From CAXWPM01 sp965206125 (GTDB lineage Bacteria > Acidobacteriota > Terriglobia > 20CM-2-55-15), in NCBI GenBank assembly GCA_965206125.1, contig CBDBIN010000041.1:1-64000 (forward strand): a DNA stretch of 64,000 nt, given 5' to 3'. The notes below the pieces were generated by a model that was given only the letters and a program-made list of their open reading frames with translations, did not search any database and had not been told where the DNA came from. This document shows, one piece after another, positions 25,024-34,139 of the stretch. The translations under genes were made by a program, and so were the position numbers. Every line of letters starts with the position of its first letter. Position 1 is the first letter of the stretch.

Positions 25024-25394
25024 ATGGCGAAGCAGATTGCGGTAATGCTCGACGGTGGCCACGTTCGCGTATACGCGAGGAAGGCCGGAAAGAATTATAC
25101 CCCCGAGTACATTGAAAGTGTAGCCTTGGCTTGCAAGACCACCGACGAAGAGATCCATCGCGTTCTTTATTACGATTGCCCCATACAAAGGCAAAACTGT
25201 CTTACCCATATCGGGAACACCTAAAGAGTTTAATCGCTCAGATGCATGGCTAGGGGAACTCGCCAAGAAGGAGCTATTCGCTGACCGGCGCGGCGTCCTA
25301 AAATTTCGTGGGTACACGCTAAGGAATATTCCATTTCAGCCCACGGACGTCGGGTTGCAAGATGCCGACTTCCGACCAGAGTTTGAGCAAAAGG
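25024..25394 (+). pseudogene. NYN-domain (LabA-like) nuclease gene, frameshifted and truncated
   Basis: The gene opens MAKQIAVMLDGGHVRVYARK, the LabA/NYN start with the first catalytic Asp (MLDGGH), then TTDEEIHRVLYYDC. At about 25180 the frame shifts: the native reading (tyrosine-lysine-glycine-lysine, then LPISGTPKEFNRSDAWLGEL and NIPFQPTDVGLQDADFRPEF) continues in another frame to about 25394, where unrelated sequence follows. The second half of the NYN fold, which carries the remaining Asp residues, is missing. NYN proteins are PIN-like, metal-dependent ribonucleases. A short 66-residue product could still be made. Confidence 0.65.
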
Positions 25395-25860
25395 GTCGTC
25401 TCGACCGGAACATTGCCAGGGAAGAGTGGCACACCGTCCGATCCGTCGAGCTCGAGATAGTGCCTGAATGCGGCGACATGGATATCGCGGTCTGCAAGCT
25501 CAGCTCGCAAATCCTCGCGTGTGCTTTTGTCGATCCAGAGCCCGGCTACGAGCCCAAGAAATTTTCTCCCGGCGCAAGGAATCTTCTCCTGGCCCAACCA
25601 TGGCCAGGCAATGTCCGCGAGCTGCTGAACACACTTCATCGGGCCGCGCTCTGGACACCAGGGCCCACCATACAAAGCGAGGACGTGCGGGAAGCGTTGC
25701 TACCGGCCATAGAACGTAAAGATTCCAGCATCCTTGACCGACCGCTCGGCGATGGCCTAAGCCTTCCTGATTTGCTGGTTTCAGTCGCAAGGCACTATCT
25801 GATACGCGCGATCGAGGAGACCCAAGGAAACAAGACGCAGGCGGCTCGCTTGGTGGGTCC
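25395..25860 (+). pseudogene. Sigma-54-dependent activator, C-terminal fragment
   Basis: The stretch KFSPGARNLLLAQPWPGNVR, then ELLNTLHRAALW, is the end of the AAA+ sigma-54 interaction domain (the 'WPGNVREL' box). It is followed by a FIS-type HTH (YLIRAIEETQGNKTQAARLV) cut off after its second helix. The preceding 45 residues, between the NYN remnant and this box, are not recognised. The catalytic Walker motifs are absent. The fragment is joined in one frame to neighbouring remnants, so the apparent ORF of 194 codons is chimeric. Confidence 0.65.
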
Positions 25861-25862
25861 CC

Positions 25863-26393
25863 GTGCAGCAGCTCAGCGAAGTAGTGGAGGTGTTCGTCGG
25901 CATCTCATACGGGAAGTCGGTGACAACGCTGCGCGGTGACGATCCATCGGTGTTCGCTGGCCTCTTGCGCGTAGCGGATGTGAACCACACCGATGTACGA
26001 ACTCCATCCCTCTTCCTGACCAAGAAGGGGAGCGCACGAGTGCAGTCGAAGCACCGCTTACGCGCGGGAGACATCCTCCTCACGACTTCCGGCACCATCG
26101 GGAAGCTCGGTGTCGTGTCTAAACCAGCAGGCACTGTCGACGCGGTGGCCGCCAAGAGCCTTGTCGTCATGCGTCCTGGCGAGCGAATCTCCCCACAGTT
26201 TCTGAAGTGTCTCCTCACTTCCGATGCCTACCAGGAGTGGTTCCGTGGCCACGCGCGAGGCGCAACAATCCAGCACCTCTCCGTCCAAACGCTACGTCAT
26301 CTTCCTGTACCGGTACCGGAAGTGCCGATCCAGGCGCGGGTCGTCCGGCAAGTAGTCGAAGAAAGCGGTGATCCTCTCGCCACGATCGTTTGA
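25863..26393 (+). pseudogene. Type I restriction specificity-like (TRD) fragment
   Basis: The protein sequence VFVGISYGKSVTT, LLRVADVNHTDVRTP, RAGDILLTTSGTIGKLGVVS and the end TIQHLSVQTLRHLPVPVPEV is a target-recognition domain of the HsdS type, also found at the C-terminus of some N6-adenine methylases. Only one TRD remains and there is no methylase or HsdR gene nearby. It joins the preceding sigma-54 fragment at 25860 and overlaps the next recombinase fragment by 4 bp. Confidence 0.65.
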
Positions 26394-26638
26394 CAACCGT
26401 CGCTTACCTCCGCGTCTCCACTCGTTCGCAGGACCTTGAGGCGTGGGGCGGGCGAAAGAAAGGACAGCGCTACCGGCTGACGCCGGAGAAGCTCCAGGCA
26501 GTCAAGGGACTCCTCGCCGAGGGGCTCTCGAAGGCGGAGATCGCTCGGCAATTGAGGATCGCTCGTAGCACGGTCTACGAAGCGATCACGCTTGGTCCGT
26601 TTGAAGCTATGAACGCGACTTTAACCACGGACTGCTAG
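26390..26638 (+). pseudogene. Serine recombinase with internal deletion
   Basis: 82 codons. TTVAYLRVSTRSQDLE is the N-terminus of resolvase/invertase proteins, including the catalytic Ser of 'RVST'. It jumps after about 18 residues to the C-terminal helix-turn-helix (LTPEKLQAVKGLLAEGLSKA, EIARQLRIARSTVYEAI). The catalytic core between, about 100 residues, is missing. A separate C-terminal fragment of another serine recombinase lies at 34830-35118 on the other strand. Confidence 0.72.
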
Positions 26639-26816
26639 GCGATCAGCGCCACGCGCCCAATCTCTCGGCGTGTAGAACAAGAAACTCGCCAAGTGGGAGC
26701 GCATCTCCAACCTCACTCAGCCCTTGGCACTTTCGGCGGACAAACGCCGTATGAGGCACTCCGAGAACGATTACAATAGACCCTCTGACTGTCCGACCAG
26801 CTCGTGCATATCACAA

Positions 26817-26844
26817 TTGACAGCACGATGTCCTCGGTGATAAG
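26817..26844 (+). promoter_or_regulatory. Promoter-like sequence ahead of the second NYN gene
   Basis: TTGACA at 26817-26822 and GATAAG at 26839-26844 with a 16-bp spacer. The -35 is perfect and the -10 has four of six matches. It would give a leader of about 90 bases that contains AAGGAGG at 26864-26870, without a start codon at proper distance, and the hairpin at 26885-26918. Confidence 0.4.
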
Positions 26845-26884
26845 TTCTCATTGCTCAGCCTTTAAGGAGGAAGAGCATTCACGC

Positions 26885-26928
26885 CCCCGGGGTCTGGCCT
26901 TTGCGCCACACGCCGGGGTTTTTCTTTT
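26885..26928 (+). terminator. Terminator-like hairpin just before the intact NYN gene
   Basis: Outer stem CCCCGG (26885-26890) with CCGGGG (26913-26918), inner stem TGGC (26895-26898) with GCCA (26905-26908), then TTTTTCTTTT (26919-26928). The NYN ATG follows 12 bases later at 26941. As with the first NYN gene, transcription from the upstream promoter would have to read through this hairpin. Confidence 0.6.
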
Positions 26929-26940
26929 GCAGCCCACTTT

Positions 26941-27576
26941 ATGGCTGATCGCGCAATCCTTTTCATAGATGGGAACAACTGGTATCACTCGCTAAGGACT
27001 ATTGGCGTCGGCAATCGTAGTCGTCTAGACTACGCCGCGATTTCCAGGAAACTACTCGGACCGCGCGACTGGGTTGGGACGCGCTACTACATTGGCCGTG
27101 TTCCTCAGACTGGAGATCCAGCTCTCTACGCCGCCCAGCGCAAGTTTGTCGCATCACTACAAGTCGCCGATTCCCGGATCACTGTTCACCTCGGTCGTCT
27201 TGAACAACGACCTGTGAAGAATCCGGCCGCTAACAAATTGCTGCGGTATCTCGCAAACCTTCAAACGCAAATCGATCGACAGGTTTACCATGAGCTCGTT
27301 CGTATCGCTAAAAGTCACCAGAATGCCACCGCGTTAGTTGAGAAGGCCGTAGATGTAATGCTCGCCGTCGACATGGTGGTCATGGCCGAACGCGATATGT
27401 TCGACGCAGCATATCTTCTGTCCGCGGACGGGGACTTCACGCCGGCTGTCGAAGCGGTCCGGGAACATAACAAGAATGTATACGCGGCATCCCCCGCTAC
27501 AGGAGCTCAGCTTGCGGCGGTCACCAATTCCTTTATTTCCTTGAAGCGCGAGTGGTTCGATGACTGTCGTTACTGA
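26941..27576 (+). CDS. NYN-domain (PIN-like) ribonuclease-like protein, intact
   Basis: 211 residues, the usual length of single-domain NYN proteins. Acidic residues fall where the family needs them: ILFIDGNNWYHSL (first Asp), KAVDVMLAVDMVV (middle Asp pair) and YLLSADGDFTPAVEAVRE (the DGDF motif). The family are PIN/FEN-like, metal-dependent nucleases acting mostly on RNA. There is no partner gene in the same direction; the downstream sequence is IS debris. It stands alone behind a promoter-hairpin leader. There is no Shine-Dalgarno sequence near the ATG, and the T-run and AGCCCACTTT lie immediately before it, so translation or transcription may be controlled by the leader. Confidence 0.88.
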   Translation: MADRAILFIDGNNWYHSLRTIGVGNRSRLDYAAISRKLLGPRDWVGTRYYIGRVPQTGDPALYAAQRKFVASLQVADSRITVHLGRLEQRPVKNPAANKLLRYLANLQTQIDRQVYHELVRIAKSHQNATALVEKAVDVMLAVDMVVMAERDMFDAAYLLSADGDFTPAVEAVREHNKNVYAASPATGAQLAAVTNSFISLKREWFDDCRY

Positions 27577-28190
27577 GTATGCTGCTTGGCGCGTGCCCCG
27601 GCTCTCGTTTCGATCGTCCTATTTGCACCAGAACCCATCGGAATTGTAGATCAACAGATCGTGCCCCTCTCTTGTCTGAGGGCTGTGGGAGAAGAAGCCA
27701 TGCAGCGTGAGTGCGGCGGGAACCCTGGGGCGGCTTTTTGGACGAGGGCTGAAGTCGATGAGGCTTGAGCGGAACCGGGGGCTTCCCTGAATGTGGACGC
27801 GGCCGAGGGCGCGGAGGGGACTTTGGCTGGTAGTTCTCGCAGCGCGGGGCTGGGCCGATTCGGTCTCCTCGATCAGTTGCAGTCGGAACTCCGCCGGATA
27901 CGCGTGGCGTGTTTTCCCCATTGTGGACTCCCTCCTCCCAAAGGATTATGTGTCCACGAAAAGGACCGTGCGTGCGAGAGGAACGGTGTACTGAGCCATT
28001 CCAAGCTGCGTCCGAATTAACGCATCCTCGCTCGCCATCTCATTGAATTTAATGATAATCCGTCAGCGGAGTCGCCCGAACCTTCAATGTCATGTCGCAA
28101 CGATCTATCGCTGCCTCCATGAGACGGCGACCTTATGACAGTACACCGTCCCTCTCGCACGCACGGTCCACAAACCACTAACCAGGGGGT
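27577..28190. other. IS debris without an intact gene
   Basis: Contains the end of an IS6-like element (27604-27636, with TTTGCACCAGAACCC matching the right end of the complete copy) and, on the minus strand at 27868-27921, MGKTRHAYPAEFRLQLIE, an IS3-type OrfA start that loses its reading after about 20 residues. The rest has no recognisable coding sequence, apart from what may be the left part of the IS110-like element from about 28190. Confidence 0.5.
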
Positions 28191-28420
28191 GGGTCCCTGT
28201 ACCTTTCTGAGTGACTTCGCGCGGTTACACTCGCGGAGTCGGGCAGGCCGCCGGGAGTCACCGATGGGTCCCTGTGCATCGAGCACCTTAAAAGGACTTG
28301 TGCCCCGGCGGTCAGCCACCGATGGATGCCCCGTGGGGAATTTGCGCCGTTGAGCGCCAGTACAGGGACCGGCAGGCGTCGTTGGCGCGCCCGTTCGATT
28401 CGGCAGACGGGAGGTACGAT
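28190..28420 (+). other. Non-coding leader of the IS110-like element (possible guide-RNA region)
   Basis: About 230 bases without a convincing ORF directly before the IS110-type transposase frame. It contains the repeated string GGGTCCCTGT at 28191-28200 and 28265-28274, and its inverse ACAGGGACC at 28362-28370. IS110-group elements encode a structured bridge RNA in this position, so a remnant of such an RNA is possible; the structure was not computed. Confidence 0.3.
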
Positions 28421-29660
28421 GTGCAGCTGACATGGTTCGCAGGTGTCGACTGAGGGTCTCAGAAACATCAGGCGTGCGTGCTCGACGTCGCTGGGAAGGT
28501 GGTTGGGGAACGGGAGTTTGAGCACGGCGGTGCAGGGCCGTCGGAGATGGCGAACTGGCTGCTGTCGTTCGCGGCGGGCGAGGCTGGGAACGTCGGCGTG
28601 GCGATCGAGACGCCGCGCGGGCCAGTGGTCGAGAGCCTGATGGAGCGGGGCTTCGCCGTCCACTCGATCAATCCTAAGCAGCTCGACCGCTTCCGCGATC
28701 GCCTCTCGCCGGCGGGCGCGAAGGACGACCGGCGGGACGCACGGGTGCTCGCATCGGCGCTACGTACCGACCCGCACTGTCTCCGACGGCTGGAGCCGAC
28801 CGATCCCGTGATGGTCGAGTTGCAGGAGTGGTCGCGCCTCAGCGAAGAGCTGACGCGGGAGCGCGTTCGCCAGGCGAACCGGATGCGCGAGCAGCTCTGG
28901 CGCTACTACCCGCAGTTCCTCGAGGCGGTTGACGACGACGTCGCCTCGCCGTGGGCGCTCGACCTGTGGCGGAAGCTGCCGACGCCCCGCGCGGGCCAAC
29001 GCATTCGCCTGGCGACGCTCGCCAGAGTGTTGAAACAGCACCGCATCCGTCGGATCGACGCCGCGACACTGCGCGACAGGCTGCGGGCGCCGCCGAGGCC
29101 GCCGCCGCGCATGTGCGGCTCGTCGTCGAACGCCTCGTCCTGGTCAATCGGCAACTCGATCACGCGCGCCGCCAGCTCGACCGGCTGGTGCGCCAGCCTG
29201 CCGAGCCCGCTTCGGCGGACGACCCGGACGCGTCCGCGGGGGCCGAGCCATGGTTGTCGAAAGCGCCGCCCGACGCGGCCATCCTGCTTTCGCTGCCCGG
29301 CATCGGCACCGGCGTGCTGGCCACGCTACTTGCCGAGGGTAGCGACGCGGTGCGGCGGCGGGACTACAACGCACTGCGCTGTCTCTGCGGAGTGGCTCCG
29401 GTCACTCGGGCGTTCGGGCAAGAGTCTGCTCGTCACGCGCCGTCTGGCCGCCCACAATCGACTGCGCGACGCCGCCTACCACTGGGCGCGCGTCGCCGCC
29501 CAACACGACCCGGTCAGCCACGCCAAGTATCAGGCGCTCCGCGGCCACGGACACGCCCGCGCCCTGCGCTCAGTGGCTGACCGCCTGCTCAACGTCGCCT
29601 GCGCGATGCTCCGCAACGGCACCTGCTTCGGCCGGCACCGCGCAGGGACCGGCCACCGCG
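28421..29660 (+). pseudogene. IS110-family transposase, inactivated
   Basis: The reading starts at GTG 28421 (GGGAGG upstream) as VQLTWFAGVD, then TGA at 28451 where the family has Trp, and continues GSQKHQACVLDVAGK in the same frame. The N-terminal DEDD RuvC-like domain follows (IETPRGPVVESLMERG, INPKQLDRFRDR, AKDDRRDARVLA). At about 29085 the frame shifts to give HVRLVVERLVLVNRQLDHAR and the C-terminal ILLSLPGIGTGVLATLLAEG. At about 29405 it shifts back to give SGKSLLVTRRLAAHNRLRDA and YHWARVAAQHDPVSHAKY. One stop and two frameshifts mean it is not functional unless heavily recoded. Confidence 0.8.
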
Positions 29661-30149
29661 TGAACGGCGCGACGCAACGCCCACGGGCCACCCCGTCACT
29701 TCATGCTCAAGTCCGAAGGGAGTCGAAGAGGGCACCAAAACGCCGCTTGCAAAATGGTGGGGAGTCCTTTTACTCGATCGGGGTGGGCTCTTTTTACGTT
29801 GTCAAAGCGAGGCGTGGTTGAACCCGCCTCCGCACGGATTCGCCCATAGCCGACGCGCAGTGTCTCCTCCGTTCCGCTACTCGTAGTGGATTGCCCGCCC
29901 CGATCCGGGATTGAGAACGATCCGGCGGCGGACGGCGCCGGCGGTCGGTCGGCGTGGTGGCTATAGACCGGGATTTCCATTTTAGTCGCGTCCGAACTGA
30001 TTATGTTGCACGGCTAGAAAGTGGCAGTTCTTGCAGCACTTCCGGCTCATCCGCCTTCAAGCCTCCTCCCGAAAACTGTAGTGATCGATAAAGGCCGGCA
30101 GGTGCAAAGGCACTCACTTTTCTAAAGGGGTGAAATCCCCTCTCTCCTC
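29661..30149. other. Non-coding stretch downstream of the IS110-like element
   Basis: I see no supported gene here. The first 160 bases may include the IS110 right end. A short hairpin GGGG-TGAAAT-CCCC at about 30125-30138 lies just after the stop of the minus-strand gene at 30150 and could act as its terminator, though it lacks a long T-run. Confidence 0.35.
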
Positions 30150-31215
30150 TCACTGCACAACGAAATGGATGATCTCGGTGAAGTCATACTTCCTGAAGTT
30201 GTGCGCGCGGTCCCAGATCGTCATTTCCGGAATGCCCCACGTCCCCGGCGCCGAGCCTGCCGGTAGCAGAATCGTTTCCGTATAGGTCTTCCATTCGGTC
30301 GGATCTCCTTCCGGGAAAAGGTGGCCCCGGCGGCTGTTGTAGGCGTAGAAGTGATGGTCGATGCCTTGCGGGTCGCGTAGATAGAACCCACCCAACACGA
30401 AGCCTGAGATATTGTCCCTGACGCGGAACGTAAAGGTGACCAGCGTCTCGCCGTTGGGAGACGTGGAATTCGTCGGCGTGGCCGTCAACTGCATATTGTT
30501 CAGGTCCAGTTCGGGTGGATCGGTATCGGGGTTCGTTGTCGTCACGCGGATAGTGACAGGCGCTGCGTATCCGGGAGAATCTTCATAGAACTCGGTAGAA
30601 CTCCACTTTCCGGCAAGATCAACCATGCCAATGTAATCAAGGGAATAGAGTGACGACGGCATGTAGTCGGGCATCTGGAACAGGACTTCGCAACGCTCGC
30701 CATCCTCATCATAGTGTCCGTATTCCTGAAGCCTGTACGTATCGGGCAACTCATCGTTCATCGAGGCATAGCATGCCCAGCGCTCTCTCATCCCGATATC
30801 TTCGATGACGCCCCATCTGGCGTGGACGATCTGAACGCTCTGGCCCTCGACCGTAGACGTTGACAGGGTTAGCGCGGCGGAGTTCGGCTTATACGCCGGA
30901 GCCACGGTGTCTTCGAGCGGGTTATTGAGATACATCTGCCAGCCGAAGTCGTTGCGGCTCTCGAATCGTTCATTTTCATGTTCGTCGGTGATCTGGCCCC
31001 ACGTCGGAATCCAGTAGCCGGCGCTGGCGTGCTTGCTCAGGGTGAAGGTCGTGCCGAGAACCGTTCCCGTAGTCTTGTCATCTACCGGATAGAGATATTT
31101 GTCGAAGAACGTCTCGTCATCGCTCTCAATCCGCATGAAGACGTACTGTGCGCCCTCAATAACCTGGTCCAGGGCGTGCAGTTCGACTTCAATCGAGACA
31201 ATCTTGTCTTCTCCC
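30150..31215 (-). pseudogene. Secreted beta-rich surface protein, 5'-truncated
   Basis: About 355 native codons. The body has Ig-like or jelly-roll strands (SIEVELHALDQVIEGAQYVF; LTATPTNSTSPNGETLVTFT; FRVRDNISGFVLGGFYLRDP) and ends WGIPEMTIWDRAHNFRKYDF before the C-terminal IIHFVV strand. This ending is typical of bacterial extracellular Ig-like modules. The open frame extends upstream to an ATG at 31259, but those first codons are read out of frame from an IS4-type transposase remnant, so the real signal peptide and N-terminus have been lost. A cell-surface or secreted role is inferred from the fold pattern. Confidence 0.55.
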
Positions 31216-31216
31216 G

Positions 31217-31440
31217 GTGCCCCTAGAAGGACTTGATTCGAAGGTGTTGTTTGATCCATTTAAAGAAAAGTTCCACCTACCATCGCGACTTGTAGATCTG
31301 AGTGATGGTGAGTGCAGGCAACGCGAAGTTGTTGGTCAGGAACTTCAACCGCTTGTTCGTCCCGGCATCGAAGTAGCTGATACGCCGCAACGGACCGGGA
31401 TAGGTTTTGGCGGATTTGTTCGTTGTGAGGATGACCGTCT
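31217..31440 (-). pseudogene. IS4-family transposase fragment
   Basis: On the minus strand the frame reads TYPGPLRRISYFDAGTNKRL, then KFLTNNFALPALTITQIYKS, RW, a TAG stop, VELFFKWIKQHLRIKSF. This is the conserved C-terminal 'FLTNN...IyksRWqvElfFkwiKqhl' block of IS4-type transposases with its catalytic Glu. Only this block is present, with an internal stop in place of Gln. It separates the truncated surface-protein gene from the IS6 fragment. Confidence 0.8.
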
Positions 31441-31446
31441 AACGCA

Positions 31447-31734
31447 GTGAAGATTCGTTGCTGTCAATACCTGAACAAGGTCGTGGAGCAGGACCACCGC
31501 CGGGTGAAAGGGCGATTGCGACCGATGTTGGGATTCAAGACATTCTACAATGCGCGGCGCGTGATCATCGGGATCGAGCTGGCACTGAAGAGTCAGAAAG
31601 ACCAGTTCGCAATTCCGATCACATTGCGGTCGAATCCCGCAGTGATCTGGCGTCACGTCATGGCAGCGTAGGCCGCCTCGGCGGAGCACACTCCAGCTCT
31701 TATCGCTCCGACAATCCTATCTGCACCAGAACCC
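31447..31734 (+). mobile_element. IS6-family element, 3' fragment
   Basis: Encodes the C-terminal 74 residues of an IS6 transposase (VKIRCCQYLNKVVEQDHRRV ... NPAVIWRHVMAA), nearly identical to the complete copy at 18571-19400, and ends with the right terminal repeat TCTGCACCAGAACCC at 31720-31734. The catalytic Glu (VVEQDHR) is present, but the rest of the gene is gone. The cut point is next to the IS4 fragment. Confidence 0.85.
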
Positions 31735-31896
31735 CGCCAATGAAACAGGGTCACCGCCGCGTTAGCCTATCAATTTCCTCCCGCATTCGCTTCACAACTC
31801 CACACACACCCCTGGATGTTGTCCATTCCATCCAACACACACTTTTGCTGGCACAGCTGGACCGCATCTTGAGCGGTCTTCGGCTGTGAAAAGTAT

Positions 31897-32014
31897 CTAG
31901 GAGCCTGTCGGGAATAAGAAGTCTGCAACTAAGAATCAACAACTTACAGACCAGGGATGGCTCGTAAGTTGTTGATTCTTGCTTCGAGGGAGCCAATTCC
32001 CGACAGGCTCCTAG
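31897..32014. repeat. 118-bp MITE, copy 2 (CTAG-flanked)
   Basis: The same element as at 15614-15731 in the opposite orientation, again bounded by CTAG on both sides and 118 bp including both CTAGs. The internal hairpin AAGAATCAACAACTTAC/GTAAGTTGTTGATTCTT is conserved, and sequence differences are few. It interrupts the 3' end of the FN3/cadherin-like protein gene on the minus strand, whose frame reads into it. Confidence 0.88.
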
Positions 32015-34062
32015 CGCCTCGCGTTGGTATGTCATGGCCTATCTGCATGCAGACGACGGACAGTTCAGTGATTGTGGAATTGGAGGTTACGGCCGCTGCC
32101 CGGATCGCTCTCCCATCAAAAGGCGCCATGGCCGCCGCGAACAAGGGTGAACCGGGTGACGAGAAAGCGGTTTGCGTCTTCAGGATTTGTGGGTCGAATT
32201 GGGGTGAAGCAACTGCTGAGAGGGCAGTGGATGCGACTGCCGAAACCTGGCTTGTTCCAACGATCATCATCCTCTGATTGCTCCCGTCTTTGGGCTCCAG
32301 CCAATCTCCCGGCCGGTACGTGGCGCCCGAGTTGCTCACAAGAAACGTCTGCATATCGTCCTGACCGATTCTATCCACGCTGACTGCGGCGGCAACCTCG
32401 CCCCCCGATACGTCTTCCCCGGATGCTTGCGGCGGGTCGTCCGGAAGCAGCAGTTCCTCAGGGAACTCGTCGACGCTGATGCCGTCGCCGTGGAAGTCGA
32501 CCATCCCTTCCACCACCGTCGGCAGATAGCCTTCCTTGGTAACCGTAAGAGTGAACCTGGCTGCTCCATCGGAAGTGAAGGTCAGGTTGAAAGACCATGT
32601 GGTCCCATTCAGCGTTAGCCTTCGGGCTGTTTCCGCTTCGTCCCGACCGTAGATGAGCTTTGGGTCTTGCCAAGGAAATTCGATGGTTTGTATTGCGCGG
32701 TTGCGGCCCAGCCTGAGATAGTTCTGTCTATAGTTCAGGCCACCTTCCCCGGCCACGAGAGCGTTGATAAAATCCGGAAAGAATCGATCGAGTAATTCCT
32801 TGCGGACGCGGTCGGCATTCGCAGGCTCAGGGGCAAAGTCCGCCTCGATGGCCAATGCCGCCGACCATGACGGGGGGATGGGCAACAACACCGGTTGTGC
32901 GCCGAGCGTCAGGTCGAGGTGGGGAATGCCAGGCCACACCGCCGCGCCGCCCTCGGGGGCTTCAATCGTGGCGCGCACGCTGCCTGGTCCGTCGAATTCG
33001 AGCGTGAAAGTGTAGCTGTCGCCCATCTCGTCCCGGAACGTGAGCACCCCAGTGGAAGCTCCGGTGTTCATGTAGGTGTACTCACCCAAGACCCATGCTG
33101 GAAGCCCAGTCGTCGGGTCGCGCCCAACGGTGTAGCCGTTGCCCGGCGAGAACTCGCACTCCTCGAACACGGGTGGGCAACCGAACGCGAATCCCGGAAT
33201 GAAATCGTCCCGACCCCACGCCAGCACGTCGAACTCCTCCTGGCTTCTCGGGGCCCTCGGTACCTCGACCTCGCCGTCTTGGTCGGACAGCCGCGGCATT
33301 CTGAAGCTTCTGTCGAACGGCACGTTCGTATTGACGCCCGCGTCGAAACACTCGTCAATGAACGATCCCGCCGTTAGAGACGAATAGGCCAACGTGATCT
33401 CACAAGAGCCCTGCGAAGGATCGTCGAACTCAAGGAAAATCCTGCCGCTGTCCGGTCCCGTGTTTTCGTACTCGCAGTCGGCGTCCAGGGTCTGGCCGTT
33501 GCTAGTGTGCCGGCAACGCCCCGGCGTCAAGAGCCGGATGTTCCGCTCCGGCGTTCCCACCGGATGGTGTCCGAATCGGTCGTGGTAATCGTCATCGTCC
33601 TCGGGAGCGCGGTCAGCCGTTGGAATCCCCGATACCGGCGTCGACCATTGGCAATCTCCTTCAGTATTGATTGGGCGGACACGGACCTGGTATCCAATCT
33701 CGTTGTCGAGGCCCGCGTATATCATCGCGTTGATGTTCCGCCCAAGGAAGGTGCGGCGATCGCTCCACGCTCCGCTGGTTCCACGGCGTATCTCCGTCTC
33801 GTAACCCAACACTCGTGCGTGCCCGGTCATGTCGGACAGCGGGCTCCATCTGAGGGTCAGGCGCTCGTCGCTGTAATTCACCCGAAAATTCGCTGGCGGC
33901 CCACAAGACGGGACCAGATTCTCAATTCGAATGGTAACGTCGATTGTGTCTCTGTTGCCGCCGTCGTCCTCCACACCGACGGTGACGGAGTAGCGGTTCT
34001 TGGTTTCATAGTCGCTAACGTAGAGCCTCGACGATGAGAGCGAAGTGAAGGAAGGCGAGGAA
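32014..34062 (-). pseudogene. Large secreted cadherin/FN3-like protein, truncated at both ends
   Basis: About 670 native residues. It begins in the middle of a cadherin-like module (YVSDYETKNRYSVTVGVEDD, GGNRDTIDVTIRI). A fibronectin type III domain follows (GPPANFRVNYSDERLTLRWS, YQVRVRPINTEGDCQWSTPV). Then come several Cys-containing beta domains (CRHTSNGQTLDADCEYENTG; FAFGCPPVFEECEFSPGNGY) and a Ser/Ala-rich end. An in-frame TAA just upstream of 34062 and the neighbouring toxin-antitoxin genes show that the 5' end is lost. The MITE at 32014 replaces the original C-terminus. It would be an extracellular adhesin or matrix protein. Confidence 0.6.
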
Positions 34063-34139
34063 CTACGTTAGTGTTAACACGCCCTAGCTCACCGCTCATG
34101 TTTTCTCCCGATTCGTTCGGTCCGTTCTCCCACCGCCCT

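Noticed and set aside
25355..25939. A single 194-codon gene
   Set aside because: Its translation is a chimera of an NYN end, unknown sequence and a sigma-54 activator tail; the parts belong to different families.
24946..26940. NYN loci as canonical type III toxin-antitoxin systems
   Set aside because: The leaders lack the tandem RNA repeats that define known type III antitoxins and NYN is not a known type III toxin; kept only as an architectural analogy.
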